From an uncultured Pelagibacteraceae bacterium (lineage in GTDB: Bacteria > Pseudomonadota > Alphaproteobacteria > Pelagibacterales > Pelagibacteraceae), in assembly GCA_902552805.1 (NCBI GenBank), contig CACDIC010000002.1:62001-126000 (forward strand): a stretch of DNA of 64,000 nt, in the 5' to 3' direction. Every line of letters starts with the position of its first letter. Position 1 is the stretch's first letter. Shown here piece after piece: positions 9,251-18,297 of the stretch. Position numbers and translations under genes: made by a program. The notes below the pieces were generated by a model. It saw nothing but the letters and a program-made list of their open reading frames with translations. It did not search any database and had not been told where the DNA came from.

Positions 9251-9984
9251 ATAGTTTGAAAAATAAAAATATTATAGTAACAGGAGCTTCTGGAGGTATC
9301 GGAAACTCAATTGTAAAAAAATTAACTGAATTTGACGCTAATATATTGGCAACTGGAACAAAAGTTGAGAAATTAGAGGAATTAAAATCAAAATTTAAAA
9401 ATATCAAAATTTTAAGTTTTAATATTTCTCAAAGTGAAAAAATTGAGGAATTTATTGATAATGCAACAACTCAACTAGGGGGGAGTCTTGATTGTATCGT
9501 CAATAACGCAGGATTAACACAGGATAATTTGGCAATTCGTATGAGTTTAGAGGAGTGGAAAAAAGTAATAGATATAAATTTAACATCTACTTTCCTTTTG
9601 AGTAAATTTGCTATCAAGAAGATGTTAAAAAATAAATCAGGAAAAATTGTAAATATTACATCTGTTGTTGGGCATACTGGGAATTTGGGTCAAGCTAACT
9701 ATACAGCATCTAAAGCAGGTATAGTTGCAATGTCTAAAAGTTTGGCAATAGAATATGCAAAAAAAAATATCAATGTAAATTGTATTTCTCCTGGATTTAT
9801 AAAAACTGCTATGACAGATAAGTTAGATGAAAAATTTAAAGAATTAATTATATCTAAAATACCTTCTGCAAGATTAGGAGATCCAACAGATATTGCTAAT
9901 GCAGTTATTTTTTTAGCCTCAGATCATTCAAATTACATTAATGGTGAAACAATTCACGTTAATGGAGGCATGTATATGGCTTGA
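9247..9984 (+). CDS. fabG: 3-oxoacyl-ACP reductase
   Basis: NADPH-dependent reduction of beta-ketoacyl-ACP in fatty-acid elongation. A 245-residue short-chain dehydrogenase with the nucleotide-binding TGASGGIG near the N-terminus, NNAG, and the catalytic Ser-Tyr-Lys set (ITSVVG, then YTASK). It ends with the FabG-like INGETIHVNGGMYMA. It overlaps fabD by 4 nt. Position between fabD and acpP supports FabG rather than a general short-chain dehydrogenase. Confidence 0.96.
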   Translation: MNSLKNKNIIVTGASGGIGNSIVKKLTEFDANILATGTKVEKLEELKSKFKNIKILSFNISQSEKIEEFIDNATTQLGGSLDCIVNNAGLTQDNLAIRMSLEEWKKVIDINLTSTFLLSKFAIKKMLKNKSGKIVNITSVVGHTGNLGQANYTASKAGIVAMSKSLAIEYAKKNINVNCISPGFIKTAMTDKLDEKFKELIISKIPSARLGDPTDIANAVIFLASDHSNYINGETIHVNGGMYMA

Positions 9985-10008
9985 CAAACTATGTTTTTAA
10001 ACTAATAA
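9981..10008 (+). promoter_or_regulatory. Possible acpP promoter
   Basis: A perfect TTGACA (9981-9986) overlaps the fabG stop codon. A weak AT-rich -10 candidate, TAATAA (10003-10008), follows after 16 nt. The sequence shows only the -35 match clearly; a separate promoter for acpP is an inference that would fit the high demand for acyl carrier protein. Confidence 0.35.
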
Positions 10009-10032
10009 GAATTTATATAACAAAGGATCAAA

Positions 10033-10272
10033 ATGTCAGAAGATGTTTCAAGTAAAGTAAAAAAAATAGTTGCTGATCACTTAGGTATTGATGAAGCTAA
10101 AGTAACAGAAGAGTCAAGTTTTATAGATGATTTAGGAGCAGATAGTTTAGATACAGTTGAGCTAGTTATGGCTTTTGAGGAAGAATTTGGTTCCGAGATT
10201 TCTGATAGCGAAGCTGAAAAAATTTTAACAGTTGGTGATGCTGTAAAATTTATCGAAGGAAAAGCAAATTAA
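10033..10272 (+). CDS. acpP: Acyl carrier protein
   Basis: A 79-residue acidic carrier protein. The serine in [11 protein letters not shown] receives 4'-phosphopantetheine and carries growing acyl chains for fatty acids and lipid A. An AAGGATC ribosome-binding site lies just upstream of the ATG. It is the third gene after fabD and fabG. In most alphaproteobacteria fabF comes next, but here gmk starts 7 nt after the acpP stop. Confidence 0.98.
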   Translation: MSEDVSSKVKKIVADHLGIDEAKVTEESSFIDDLGADSLDTVELVMAFEEEFGSEISDSEAEKILTVGDAVKFIEGKAN

Positions 10273-10279
10273 TTTTTAA

Positions 10280-10912
10280 ATGCCCTTAAATAACGATGGG
10301 GTAATGATAATTTTATCTTCTCCGTCTGGAGCAGGGAAGACAACATTAGTAAATTTACTATCAAAAATAGATAGTTTTGAAATTTCTATTTCCCACACAA
10401 CTAGAAAGCCAAGACCCAATGAGGTTCCTAATAAGGATTATTTTTTTGTAAATGAAGTTGAATTTCAGAGGCTAATAAAAAATCAAGAGTTTTTAGAATA
10501 CGCAAAAGTCTTTAATAATTTTTACGGCTCAACTAGAACACCAGTCATAAATAATTTAAATAATGGGAAAAACGTGCTTTTTGATATTGATTGGCAGGGT
10601 GCTGATCAAATTAAAAATAAAAAACTAGATTATAAATTGATAACTTTTTTTATACTTCCCCCAAGTAGAGAGGTATTATTTGAAAGATTATCCAATAGAG
10701 ACATGAAAGATAAATTAATAGCTGATGAAAGAATGAAACAATTTGAACATGATGTATTACATTGGATAAATTATGATTATGTTGTTATTAACAACAATTT
10801 AGAAGAATGTTATGAAAAAATTTACAATTTAATTCAAGCTGAGGTAAAAGATGGTTCAAAAGATTATGACAAAGACTTTATTAGGAGTCATATAGAAAAA
10901 CTTACATCATAA
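10280..10912 (+). CDS. gmk: Guanylate kinase
   Basis: Phosphorylates GMP to GDP with ATP. The 210 residues contain the P-loop [11 protein letters not shown], the GMP-binding [11 protein letters not shown] and the DIDWQGADQ segment. The ATG at 10280 gives the usual short leader before the P-loop; a second ATG at 10304, behind a GATGGGG stretch, is an alternative start. It follows acpP by 7 nt and overlaps the convergent rsmA by 6 nt. Confidence 0.96.
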   Translation: MPLNNDGVMIILSSPSGAGKTTLVNLLSKIDSFEISISHTTRKPRPNEVPNKDYFFVNEVEFQRLIKNQEFLEYAKVFNNFYGSTRTPVINNLNNGKNVLFDIDWQGADQIKNKKLDYKLITFFILPPSREVLFERLSNRDMKDKLIADERMKQFEHDVLHWINYDYVVINNNLEECYEKIYNLIQAEVKDGSKDYDKDFIRSHIEKLTS

Positions 10913-11689
10913 TTTTTCGTATTCTCTAGTCAATTCATAATAAATCTCTTTTTCCAAATTATGAGGTCTTAGATTTAAATCAATCTGAAGATTTTTAAGT
11001 ATATGAATATTATCTTTAAATAATATATTGAATGGTTTTTTTAACTTCTTTCTTCTTTGATTGAAAAATATCCTAGTTATTTTCTCTAAGCTTTTTGGAT
11101 CTTTAAATTTATAAAAAATCTTTTTTGGTTTGAATAATAATAATGAGCTATCAACTTTAGGTTTAGGAAAAAAACTAGATGATTTTACATCACAAATTTT
11201 ATCTATATTCAATTTCCAATTTGCTAATATTGAGAGTCTGCCATATTTAGAAGAATTAAATTTAGAGATAATTCTATCAGCAACTTCCTTTTGAAACATA
11301 AGAATTAAAAAATCAAACCAAAAATTTTTATCGTTTAAATTGAGTATCCATTTAGCTAATATTTCGGTTGAAATGTTATAAGGTAAATTCCCAAAAACAA
11401 TTAGTTTTTCTTCATAAAGATTTTTTTCATCAATTTTTAAAATATCATCGTTTATAATTATAATTTTATCCTCAAACTTTTTTTTTAAAAAGATAGCTAG
11501 CTTTTTATCTTTCTCAACAACAAATAATTTTTTTGGGCCACTTTTAAGAATATAAGAGGTTAAATTTCCTGTACCTGGACCAATTTCAAGAATAGTTTTA
11601 TTCTTAATATTTATAATCGAAACAATTTTTTCTAATATATTTTCATCTATTAAAAAATTTTGACCTAAACTTTTTTTTGGTTTGATCAC
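10907..11689 (-). CDS. rsmA: 16S rRNA dimethyladenosine transferase (KsgA)
   Basis: Dimethylates two adjacent adenosines near the 3' end of 16S rRNA during small-subunit assembly. The 260 residues begin [11 protein letters not shown], then show the SAM-binding [11 protein letters not shown] and the catalytic NLPYNIST motif. The sequence is unusually Lys-rich, as are its minus-strand neighbours. It overlaps the pdxA stop by 4 nt and is the last gene of the lptF-lptG-lptD-surA-pdxA-rsmA run. Confidence 0.96.
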   Translation of the reverse strand: MIKPKKSLGQNFLIDENILEKIVSIINIKNKTILEIGPGTGNLTSYILKSGPKKLFVVEKDKKLAIFLKKKFEDKIIIINDDILKIDEKNLYEEKLIVFGNLPYNISTEILAKWILNLNDKNFWFDFLILMFQKEVADRIISKFNSSKYGRLSILANWKLNIDKICDVKSSSFFPKPKVDSSLLLFKPKKIFYKFKDPKSLEKITRIFFNQRRKKLKKPFNILFKDNIHILKNLQIDLNLRPHNLEKEIYYELTREYEKL

Positions 11690-12654
11690 TTTTTAAAGTC
11701 TAAAAATGTTAATGCTCTTATCAAACTCAAAGGATTAGATTTATTTTTTCCAATCATTTTTTCATTAGGGCCATGGTCAGGAGAAATTCTTAAGAATGGA
11801 AGCCCTAATGTAATATTTATTGCATCATACTCGAATAAAGTTTTTATTGGTGTTAAAACCTGATCGTGATACATACCCAAAATCACATTATATTTTTGTC
11901 TATTTTTTTTTAAAAAAATTGTATCTGCCGCAAATGGTCCAAATATTTTATAATTAGATTTAATTAAAGAGTTTATTGAAGGTCTTATAATTTTTTCGTC
12001 TTCATTATATTTATCAACACTTTCACAATGTGGATTTAAACCCGTAAGGGCTATCAGAGGCTTCTGATAAAAATATTTCCTATAAAATTTATCAATTAGT
12101 TTAACTTTATTTTTAATTGATTTTTTATTGATCTTTTTTGGCACTTTTTTTATTGGTACATGAGTTGTTAAAGGGCAGACTGAAAGATTTTTATTATAAA
12201 TAAGCATAGCAAAATTTTTAGTTTTCGTTTTGTGTGCTAAATATTCTGTTATGCCTAGATATTTTTTATTTAAAAAAAATTTTTTTGAGATAGGACCATT
12301 AATAAACTTATTTGTTATTTTTTGGCTAAGAATTTTAAGCGCAATATCAAATGATTTCTCAATATAATTATTAGATTTATTTGAAATAATATCAAATGCC
12401 TTCTTTTGATTGATATCAACATTAATTAAATTAATTTTTTTATTGTCAAAACTATATTTTTTCAATTGCAAAAAATCGACTAGTCTTATTTTCATCTTAA
12501 TATTTAATTTTTTCATTTGAAGACTAATCAACTTTTGTGAAGCAATAATAACAATAGGACTTTTGTATTTTTTATATTTCAATGATTTAAAAAAAATTTC
12601 TGAAAAAATACTATTTGGTTCTCCAGCAACAATAATTATAGGTTTATAATTCAT
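11686..12654 (-). CDS. pdxA: 4-hydroxythreonine-4-phosphate dehydrogenase
   Basis: Oxidises and decarboxylates 4-phosphohydroxy-threonine in pyridoxal 5'-phosphate synthesis (the DXP-dependent route). The 322 residues show the metal-binding histidines in THVPI and YHDQVLTP, plus GLNPHCES and ISPDHGPN. The start MNYKPIIIVAGEPNSI is typical. It overlaps surA upstream by 11 nt and rsmA downstream by 4 nt, in the conserved surA-pdxA-rsmA order. Confidence 0.95.
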   Translation of the reverse strand: MNYKPIIIVAGEPNSIFSEIFFKSLKYKKYKSPIVIIASQKLISLQMKKLNIKMKIRLVDFLQLKKYSFDNKKINLINVDINQKKAFDIISNKSNNYIEKSFDIALKILSQKITNKFINGPISKKFFLNKKYLGITEYLAHKTKTKNFAMLIYNKNLSVCPLTTHVPIKKVPKKINKKSIKNKVKLIDKFYRKYFYQKPLIALTGLNPHCESVDKYNEDEKIIRPSINSLIKSNYKIFGPFAADTIFLKKNRQKYNVILGMYHDQVLTPIKTLFEYDAINITLGLPFLRISPDHGPNEKMIGKNKSNPLSLIRALTFLDFKK

Positions 12655-13588
12655 AAATTATTAAATCTTTTTTTAATTTGTTAAAATACATACTGGAAAA
12701 TTGATTAAGTTGGTTATTTGTTTTAAATTTTATGACCTCTTCTATTTTTTCAGCTAAATTAAATTTTGATTCGTATTCTTTTGTGTCTTCAATTTTAATA
12801 ATCATAAAGCCGGATGATGTTCTTATAGGTTCAGAAAATTCTCCAGGGGGTAATTTTGAAATAATTTTTTTAATATTTTGATTTAAATTATCTTCTTTGA
12901 TCCATCCAATAAGTCCACCATTAGATGCGGTATCGGAATTACTATGTATAAGTGCAGTTTTTTTAAATCCTATATCTTTAATATCAAACAGAATTTTTTC
13001 GTATTTATTTTTAAAATCTTTTTTTTCATTTACATTAAAAGTTATTTCCGAAAGTAAAAATTCTCTTTGACGCTCTTTTTGGGGATTTTGTAATATTTCA
13101 TTTTTTATCTTTTCTTTGTCAATTATTACTTGTTTATTAAACTTTTTAAAAATTAGATCATTCCATATTAATTCAATATAAAGTTTTTCTTTTATATGTC
13201 CTATATTTAAGTTATTTTTTCTTAAATAATTTTCAAAATTTTCAATAGTATTAATAGTTATCTTTGGATATTTATTTTTAATGAATAATAGTAAAAATTT
13301 ATCATCAACTTTTAAATTTTTTACAAAATTTAATATTTCGGTCTTTTTAATTTTATCTCTTAAGATCGAATTTTTTGATACTTCAAATAATTCTGATTCA
13401 TTCAAATTATTTATTTCAGGATTAAATATTTTTAAGAATCTTGTTTCCTCGTAAATATCAATTGTAGTAATAATTTCATTATTTACTTTAAATAAGATCT
13501 TATTTTCAAAAGAAAATGAATTTTCAATATAAAAAAAATTTATTAATAAAATAACAAATAAAACTTTAAATTTTTTTGCTAAGTTCAT
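12644..13588 (-). CDS. surA: SurA-like periplasmic peptidyl-prolyl isomerase
   Basis: An outer-membrane-protein chaperone. The 314 residues have an N-terminal signal segment (FKVLFVILLINFFYI), a SurA N-terminal helical domain, and one parvulin domain near the C-terminus with GGLIGWIKE and LPPGEFSEPIRTSSGFMIIKI (core GEFSEPIRTSSG). E. coli SurA has two parvulin domains; one is usual in alphaproteobacteria. I chose the ATG at 13588, 4 nt after the lptD stop; the longer frame starts with TTG inside lptD. Confidence 0.88.
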   Translation of the reverse strand: MNLAKKFKVLFVILLINFFYIENSFSFENKILFKVNNEIITTIDIYEETRFLKIFNPEINNLNESELFEVSKNSILRDKIKKTEILNFVKNLKVDDKFLLLFIKNKYPKITINTIENFENYLRKNNLNIGHIKEKLYIELIWNDLIFKKFNKQVIIDKEKIKNEILQNPQKERQREFLLSEITFNVNEKKDFKNKYEKILFDIKDIGFKKTALIHSNSDTASNGGLIGWIKEDNLNQNIKKIISKLPPGEFSEPIRTSSGFMIIKIEDTKEYESKFNLAEKIEEVIKFKTNNQLNQFSSMYFNKLKKDLIIYEL

Positions 13589-13592
13589 TTTG

Positions 13593-16019
13593 TTAATTTG
13601 CAAATTTTTGTTCAACTGAAGTTAATGGAACTAATTTTAAGCTTAACATGAAGTCTTCAGTTGGCTCTAAGTCTCTATCTTTATAATATGTTTTGTTGTA
13701 TTTAATACCCGCAACTAAACAATCATTTTTATATTCATAAATTAGATCATAATACTCAGTAAGATCTATTTCTTTATTATCTCTTGTTCTAAATGTAATA
13801 AAGTTTTGTTTATCAAAATTAAAAGTTGTAACATTTTCTAAAATATTTGTGCTTCCAATAACTCCCTCTTCTTCAATATAATTAAATGTTGTCGTAAAAT
13901 TGTTTTTTGAAATGGTAGTTCCAAATGAGCTATATTGAATTTCATCCAAATCATGATTGATGGAAAATTCATAATTTAAATTTATATTATTATTTAAATT
14001 ATTTGTAAGTTTACCAAAATAGTTTGAGTTTTTTTTATCAAGCGTACTATTAGAAGGGATATTATTGTTTGGTTTTGTTCTTATAACTTTACCTAGTTTT
14101 AGCTCGAAGTATTTATTTATATTATCTATCCTCTCTTTTTTGTAATCTAATCCTAGTGTTAAATTTTGTCCTGGCTCTAGTGCATCTGTCAAACCTAATC
14201 TATTTATATTGAATATATTTTCGCTATTTATTTGTCTTTTTTCATTTTTGTATCCTTTCATATCTGAAGGATTTATTCTTAAGGATAATTTTGGATTTAA
14301 ATAGTTTACAAAATTTCCATTAATATTTACGAGTGGAAAGCTTGATGATACCTCAAAAATGTTCATAAATTTAACATGTGGACTAGAGTCATATTCAATG
14401 TTGTTTTTACCAGCAGTAATTGTATTTTTTAGATAATAGTTAAAATTGTTTTTAAACCCATTTTTAGAAAAAAAATCAAAACTTTGGATATTTAAATTAT
14501 TAATCATTCTTGATCTGAGACTGTTTGTATCTTTTAAAATATTATCACCTTGTGAAAAAAAATTAAATGAGGCTAAATTATTATTATAAAAGTTTTTTGA
14601 GAAATCATAATAAGGTAATACATATTGATAACGATCACTATTTTGTTTAGAGAGATTTTCATAAGCAGTGAAACCGGTATTTAATGTAAATTTTTCATTC
14701 TCTAAATTTAAATCTATTTCAGAGGTTAAGGTATCAAAATTATCTGGCTTAAGATCAGTATTTACTATATTTGTATCAAAGACCTTAAGATAAGTATCAC
14801 TATTTACTTTCTGAAATGAAATGTTAATCGAACTATCAATAAAATTTTCGTAATCCAAATTTATTTGAAAGTTAGAAAATACATGAGTTAAAGTATTTTC
14901 TTTTTTTGTTTTTTTTGATTTATAGCCATCTACAATATTAAAGTCAGTTATAAAATATGAATTCTTATTCTTTTGTCTATACTCATTTTGAAACATAAAA
15001 ATATTTTTATCAAAAATTGTTGGCTTAAAAGTAATATCTTTATTATCAGATAATGCGAAAAAATATGGTATTTGAATTGATGAACCGAGCACATTCGAGT
15101 TATTAATATGAGGAACTAAAAAACCTGTTTGCCTTTTTACTGTCGGTCCTGGGTGAAAAAATTTTGGAAAATATAAAATAGGAAAATCATATACTTTTAC
15201 CAAAGCATTATTATAAAATATTTGTTTTTTATTTTCATCGTAAGTAATCTTCTCAGCTTGAATAGACCATGGTGGACATTTGTCATTTTTTTTACAGCTT
15301 GTAAATACACCCTTGTTAATTGTTGTAATTCCATTTTTTTTTGTTGAAGATACACCCTTAAATCTAGGATCATTATTTTTATTACCAAATATATCTTTTT
15401 TAAAATCAATATTAATATCTTGAGCAACATAATTTTGGTTTTTGATGTTTAAAACAGCACTTTTAAAAAAATATTTATCACTAAAGGGCTGATTGTATTT
15501 TGTATTAACAAAAATATTTTCACCTTTTAAGACTTCTTCATTTAAAGAATAGCTAAATTTTCCTAATTCATATCTTGTTTGATTAATATTATCTAAAATT
15601 GTTGCACCCATATCTGAACTAATAATCATATTATCTCTAAGAATAGTTATACTCTCAGTATTAAATCTATAATTAGCGTCAAAAACAGCCTCTACTTTTC
15701 CTTCAAGTACAATTTTTTCCTCACTTTTGAAGTATAAAATATTTTGTGCTGAAAAATTATAATTATTAAGTTTATCTTTAACAACTATGTTACCATTAGC
15801 TTTAAGTGTGTTTTTTATTTTATCGAACTCAAATTTATCTGCTTCAATTATGATTCCATCATTTGTATTTATTGTTCCTCTGTTTTTACCAACTATAATA
15901 TTACCATCTTCTAAAATTTCTATTTCTGTTACATCAAAACTTATTTGATCATTACTTTGCACATGAAAAATTATTAAATTAAAGATTAATAAGAAAAATA
16001 TTATAGTTTTATTTATCAT
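13593..16019 (-). CDS. lptD: LPS-assembly protein LptD
   Basis: The outer-membrane beta-barrel that inserts lipopolysaccharide into the outer leaflet. The 808 residues have a signal peptide (IIFFLLIFNLIIFHVQS), an OstA/LptA-like domain (about residues 25-200, with GRNKGTI-like turns and ANGNIVVKD), then a long barrel with many alternating aromatic strands and the PILYFPKFFHPGPTVKRQTG segment (core PKFFHPGPTVKRQTG) that is strongly conserved in LptD. It follows lptG and precedes surA, the standard order. Confidence 0.93.
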   Translation of the reverse strand: MINKTIIFFLLIFNLIIFHVQSNDQISFDVTEIEILEDGNIIVGKNRGTINTNDGIIIEADKFEFDKIKNTLKANGNIVVKDKLNNYNFSAQNILYFKSEEKIVLEGKVEAVFDANYRFNTESITILRDNMIISSDMGATILDNINQTRYELGKFSYSLNEEVLKGENIFVNTKYNQPFSDKYFFKSAVLNIKNQNYVAQDINIDFKKDIFGNKNNDPRFKGVSSTKKNGITTINKGVFTSCKKNDKCPPWSIQAEKITYDENKKQIFYNNALVKVYDFPILYFPKFFHPGPTVKRQTGFLVPHINNSNVLGSSIQIPYFFALSDNKDITFKPTIFDKNIFMFQNEYRQKNKNSYFITDFNIVDGYKSKKTKKENTLTHVFSNFQINLDYENFIDSSINISFQKVNSDTYLKVFDTNIVNTDLKPDNFDTLTSEIDLNLENEKFTLNTGFTAYENLSKQNSDRYQYVLPYYDFSKNFYNNNLASFNFFSQGDNILKDTNSLRSRMINNLNIQSFDFFSKNGFKNNFNYYLKNTITAGKNNIEYDSSPHVKFMNIFEVSSSFPLVNINGNFVNYLNPKLSLRINPSDMKGYKNEKRQINSENIFNINRLGLTDALEPGQNLTLGLDYKKERIDNINKYFELKLGKVIRTKPNNNIPSNSTLDKKNSNYFGKLTNNLNNNINLNYEFSINHDLDEIQYSSFGTTISKNNFTTTFNYIEEEGVIGSTNILENVTTFNFDKQNFITFRTRDNKEIDLTEYYDLIYEYKNDCLVAGIKYNKTYYKDRDLEPTEDFMLSLKLVPLTSVEQKFAN

Positions 16020-17082
16020 TTATATTTTTAATTAATAAAGCATTAATTATTGTAAGAATAATTAAAGGAATAAAAACAGAGCTTACAACATTTACTTTTT
16101 CTGTAGTTCCTAAGATATAAAAAAAGTTATTGATGTAATAAATTATTACAGACAAAAAAAGCCCAATTATCACTTTAAGACTTTTACTTTTAAAAGTTTT
16201 GGTATTCATCATAATAATCGCAGAAAAAATAAACATCAAAATAAAATAAAAAGGAAATGAAATTAGCTTAAAAAGTTGAAGATCTATTTCTGTTAAAGAA
16301 TAATTAAGTTTTTTATAGTTTTTTCTCATTTCAATGAGCTCAATAAAAGATAAAGAAGACATATTTGAAAATAAATTTTGTATCAATTTATAATCAAAAT
16401 TAGTTTTGAATTTTAATTTTTCAATTATCTCTTTATTATTTTGAACATAAATTTCTGCATCATTTATTATCCATTCTTTATTTGTTATATCGACCTTTTG
16501 ACTTTTAATATTTCTTATAATCTCAAAATTTTTGTCAAATTCTGAGATATAAGTATTGATAAGTTCATTATTATTAAATGAGCTTGCATTTATCATTAGT
16601 ATTTTTTCATTATATATATCTTTAATCCATAAACCATTATTAGTTATCACAGCAAGATATTTCTTATCATCAGTATAATTAGATTTTAATCCTAAATATA
16701 AATTTTTAAGATTCGAGGATAAATTATAAAAAATAGAAATTATTAAAATACCAATAAAAAAAGTTGTAGTAGCTAAAATTGAAAATATTTTTGAATTTTT
16801 AAGTCCAGAGTATTTAAAGATATTAATCTCATTATCTGTAAAAAGAGTATTAAAAAAGAATTGAGTTGATATTAAAAAAATGAATGGAAACATTTCAAAA
16901 ACAAAAATTGGTGTATTTATAAGTGATAAATATAGCGGAAAATAAGTTTTAACATCTGTTTGTTTAAAAAATTCTAGCTCTGTAAGAAGATTTAGTACGT
17001 ATATTAAACAAAAAAAAATAAAAAAAACATTTAAAAAAGAAATTATATAAGTTTGCACTAAAAATTTTGTATATGTATTCAT
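16009..17082 (-). CDS. lptG: LPS export permease LptG
   Basis: One of the two inner-membrane permeases of the Lpt bridge that extracts LPS from the inner membrane, powered by LptB. The 357 residues show an N-terminal pair of membrane helices, a periplasmic beta-jellyroll-like middle (about residues 130-250) and three C-terminal helices. The start overlaps lptF by 4 nt (ATGA) and the end overlaps lptD by 11 nt. Assignment as LptG rather than LptF rests on gene order and is an inference. Confidence 0.9.
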   Translation of the reverse strand: MNTYTKFLVQTYIISFLNVFFIFFCLIYVLNLLTELEFFKQTDVKTYFPLYLSLINTPIFVFEMFPFIFLISTQFFFNTLFTDNEINIFKYSGLKNSKIFSILATTTFFIGILIISIFYNLSSNLKNLYLGLKSNYTDDKKYLAVITNNGLWIKDIYNEKILMINASSFNNNELINTYISEFDKNFEIIRNIKSQKVDITNKEWIINDAEIYVQNNKEIIEKLKFKTNFDYKLIQNLFSNMSSLSFIELIEMRKNYKKLNYSLTEIDLQLFKLISFPFYFILMFIFSAIIMMNTKTFKSKSLKVIIGLFLSVIIYYINNFFYILGTTEKVNVVSSVFIPLIILTIINALLIKNINDK

Positions 17083-18215
17083 TCTTGAAAATTTTCATTT
17101 TTAAATCTAATAAAATAATTTAAGTAAATACTTACTACTAAAATTATTGGTATCATAAAAAATTTGATATTTTTTACTAAATCTTGATTTATCAATCTAA
17201 TCGTCATTTCTGATAGAATAATTGTACTAAAACCAATTAAGAAAATTATCATTCTGTATCTTGAGTAATTGATATTTTCTTTAGATTTAAATATTAACAT
17301 TAATGAAATAAGTATTAATACAGGAATATATAATGGAATTATAATTCGTTTATATAATTCTTTTATTATATTTTCTACATTATCTTTTCTACAATTTTCC
17401 ACTTCGAAATTTTTATCAATTTTAAGTAAATTTAAATTCATTAAGTTGTGATAACATTTTACAAGATCTAATGTAGCTACTTCTTGAGTTTTTTTATAAG
17501 TCGTCGTGTTATCTTCGAAATTACTTAAGTTAAAATCTGTCTTTTTAAATTTAAAGTTAGTTATCTTATCATTGATTACACTGATTGTTTCTCCAAAATT
17601 TAATTCTAAAAATTGGTTTTTACCAATTTGTTTAAATTTCCCTTCTTTTGCAAAAGTTATTTGAAAATTATCTCCAGTCCCTTTTTTGAGATAAATTTCT
17701 TTTAAATTTCCCGACTCATCTTTAGAGTTACTATAAATTGTTAAACCCTTGACAGCATCATTAAATATCCGCGGTTTGATAAAATTTTCTAAATAGTTTA
17801 TTGATGAAGCTCGTAGGAAAGATCTAGCTAAGTCCTGACTTTTTGGAACAACTATAGATGTTAAAAAAATTTGAAATAGCATTATAAATAATGAAAATTT
17901 TACAAAAAAATTTATAAGTTCGATTTTGTTGACACCAAAATTCCAAAAAATTATTAATTCATTTTTTAATTCATATTTTCCAACAACATATATAAAACTT
18001 AAAAATAAAATGAATGGTATTAGTTTGCTTATTACTTTTGGAAAATTTAATAAAGAAAAATTTAAATAAACTAAATAATTTCTGCCATCTTCAACAATGA
18101 TATCTAGGAAGTTCACAGCTTGAAATACCCATATGATAATTCCTGAGGAAAAAAGGGTTATGAGAAAAAAAACCAGACAATCAGATAGTAGCTTTCTAAA
18201 TAATATTTTTTTCAT
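17079..18215 (-). CDS. lptF: LPS export permease LptF
   Basis: The partner permease of LptG in the LptB2FG transporter. The 378 residues have the same layout: helices near the N-terminus (FLITLFSSGIIIWVFQAVNF), a GKYELKNELIIFWNFGV segment typical of YjgP/YjgQ proteins that contacts LptB, a periplasmic domain, and a C-terminal helix group. It is the first gene of the envelope operon and is transcribed away from pepA across an 82-nt AT-rich gap. Confidence 0.9.
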   Translation of the reverse strand: MKKILFRKLLSDCLVFFLITLFSSGIIIWVFQAVNFLDIIVEDGRNYLVYLNFSLLNFPKVISKLIPFILFLSFIYVVGKYELKNELIIFWNFGVNKIELINFFVKFSLFIMLFQIFLTSIVVPKSQDLARSFLRASSINYLENFIKPRIFNDAVKGLTIYSNSKDESGNLKEIYLKKGTGDNFQITFAKEGKFKQIGKNQFLELNFGETISVINDKITNFKFKKTDFNLSNFEDNTTTYKKTQEVATLDLVKCYHNLMNLNLLKIDKNFEVENCRKDNVENIIKELYKRIIIPLYIPVLILISLMLIFKSKENINYSRYRMIIFLIGFSTIILSEMTIRLINQDLVKNIKFFMIPIILVVSIYLNYFIRFKNENFQE

Positions 18216-18297
18216 TGAAATCTATCAAAATATATTTATATATTTTCAACTATTAGTTTACAATTTAAATACAACTCAAAGTACATATATATAAAAA

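Noticed and set aside
15197-15430. Overlapping open frames inside large genes, for example within lptD, dnaB, the permease and iolD
   Set aside because: They are out of frame with well-supported proteins, have low-complexity translations and no ribosome-binding sites.
18227-18246. AT-only inverted repeat between lptF and pepA
   Set aside because: AAAATATAT/ATATATTTT around TT is expected by chance in DNA this AT-rich; no other support for an operator.
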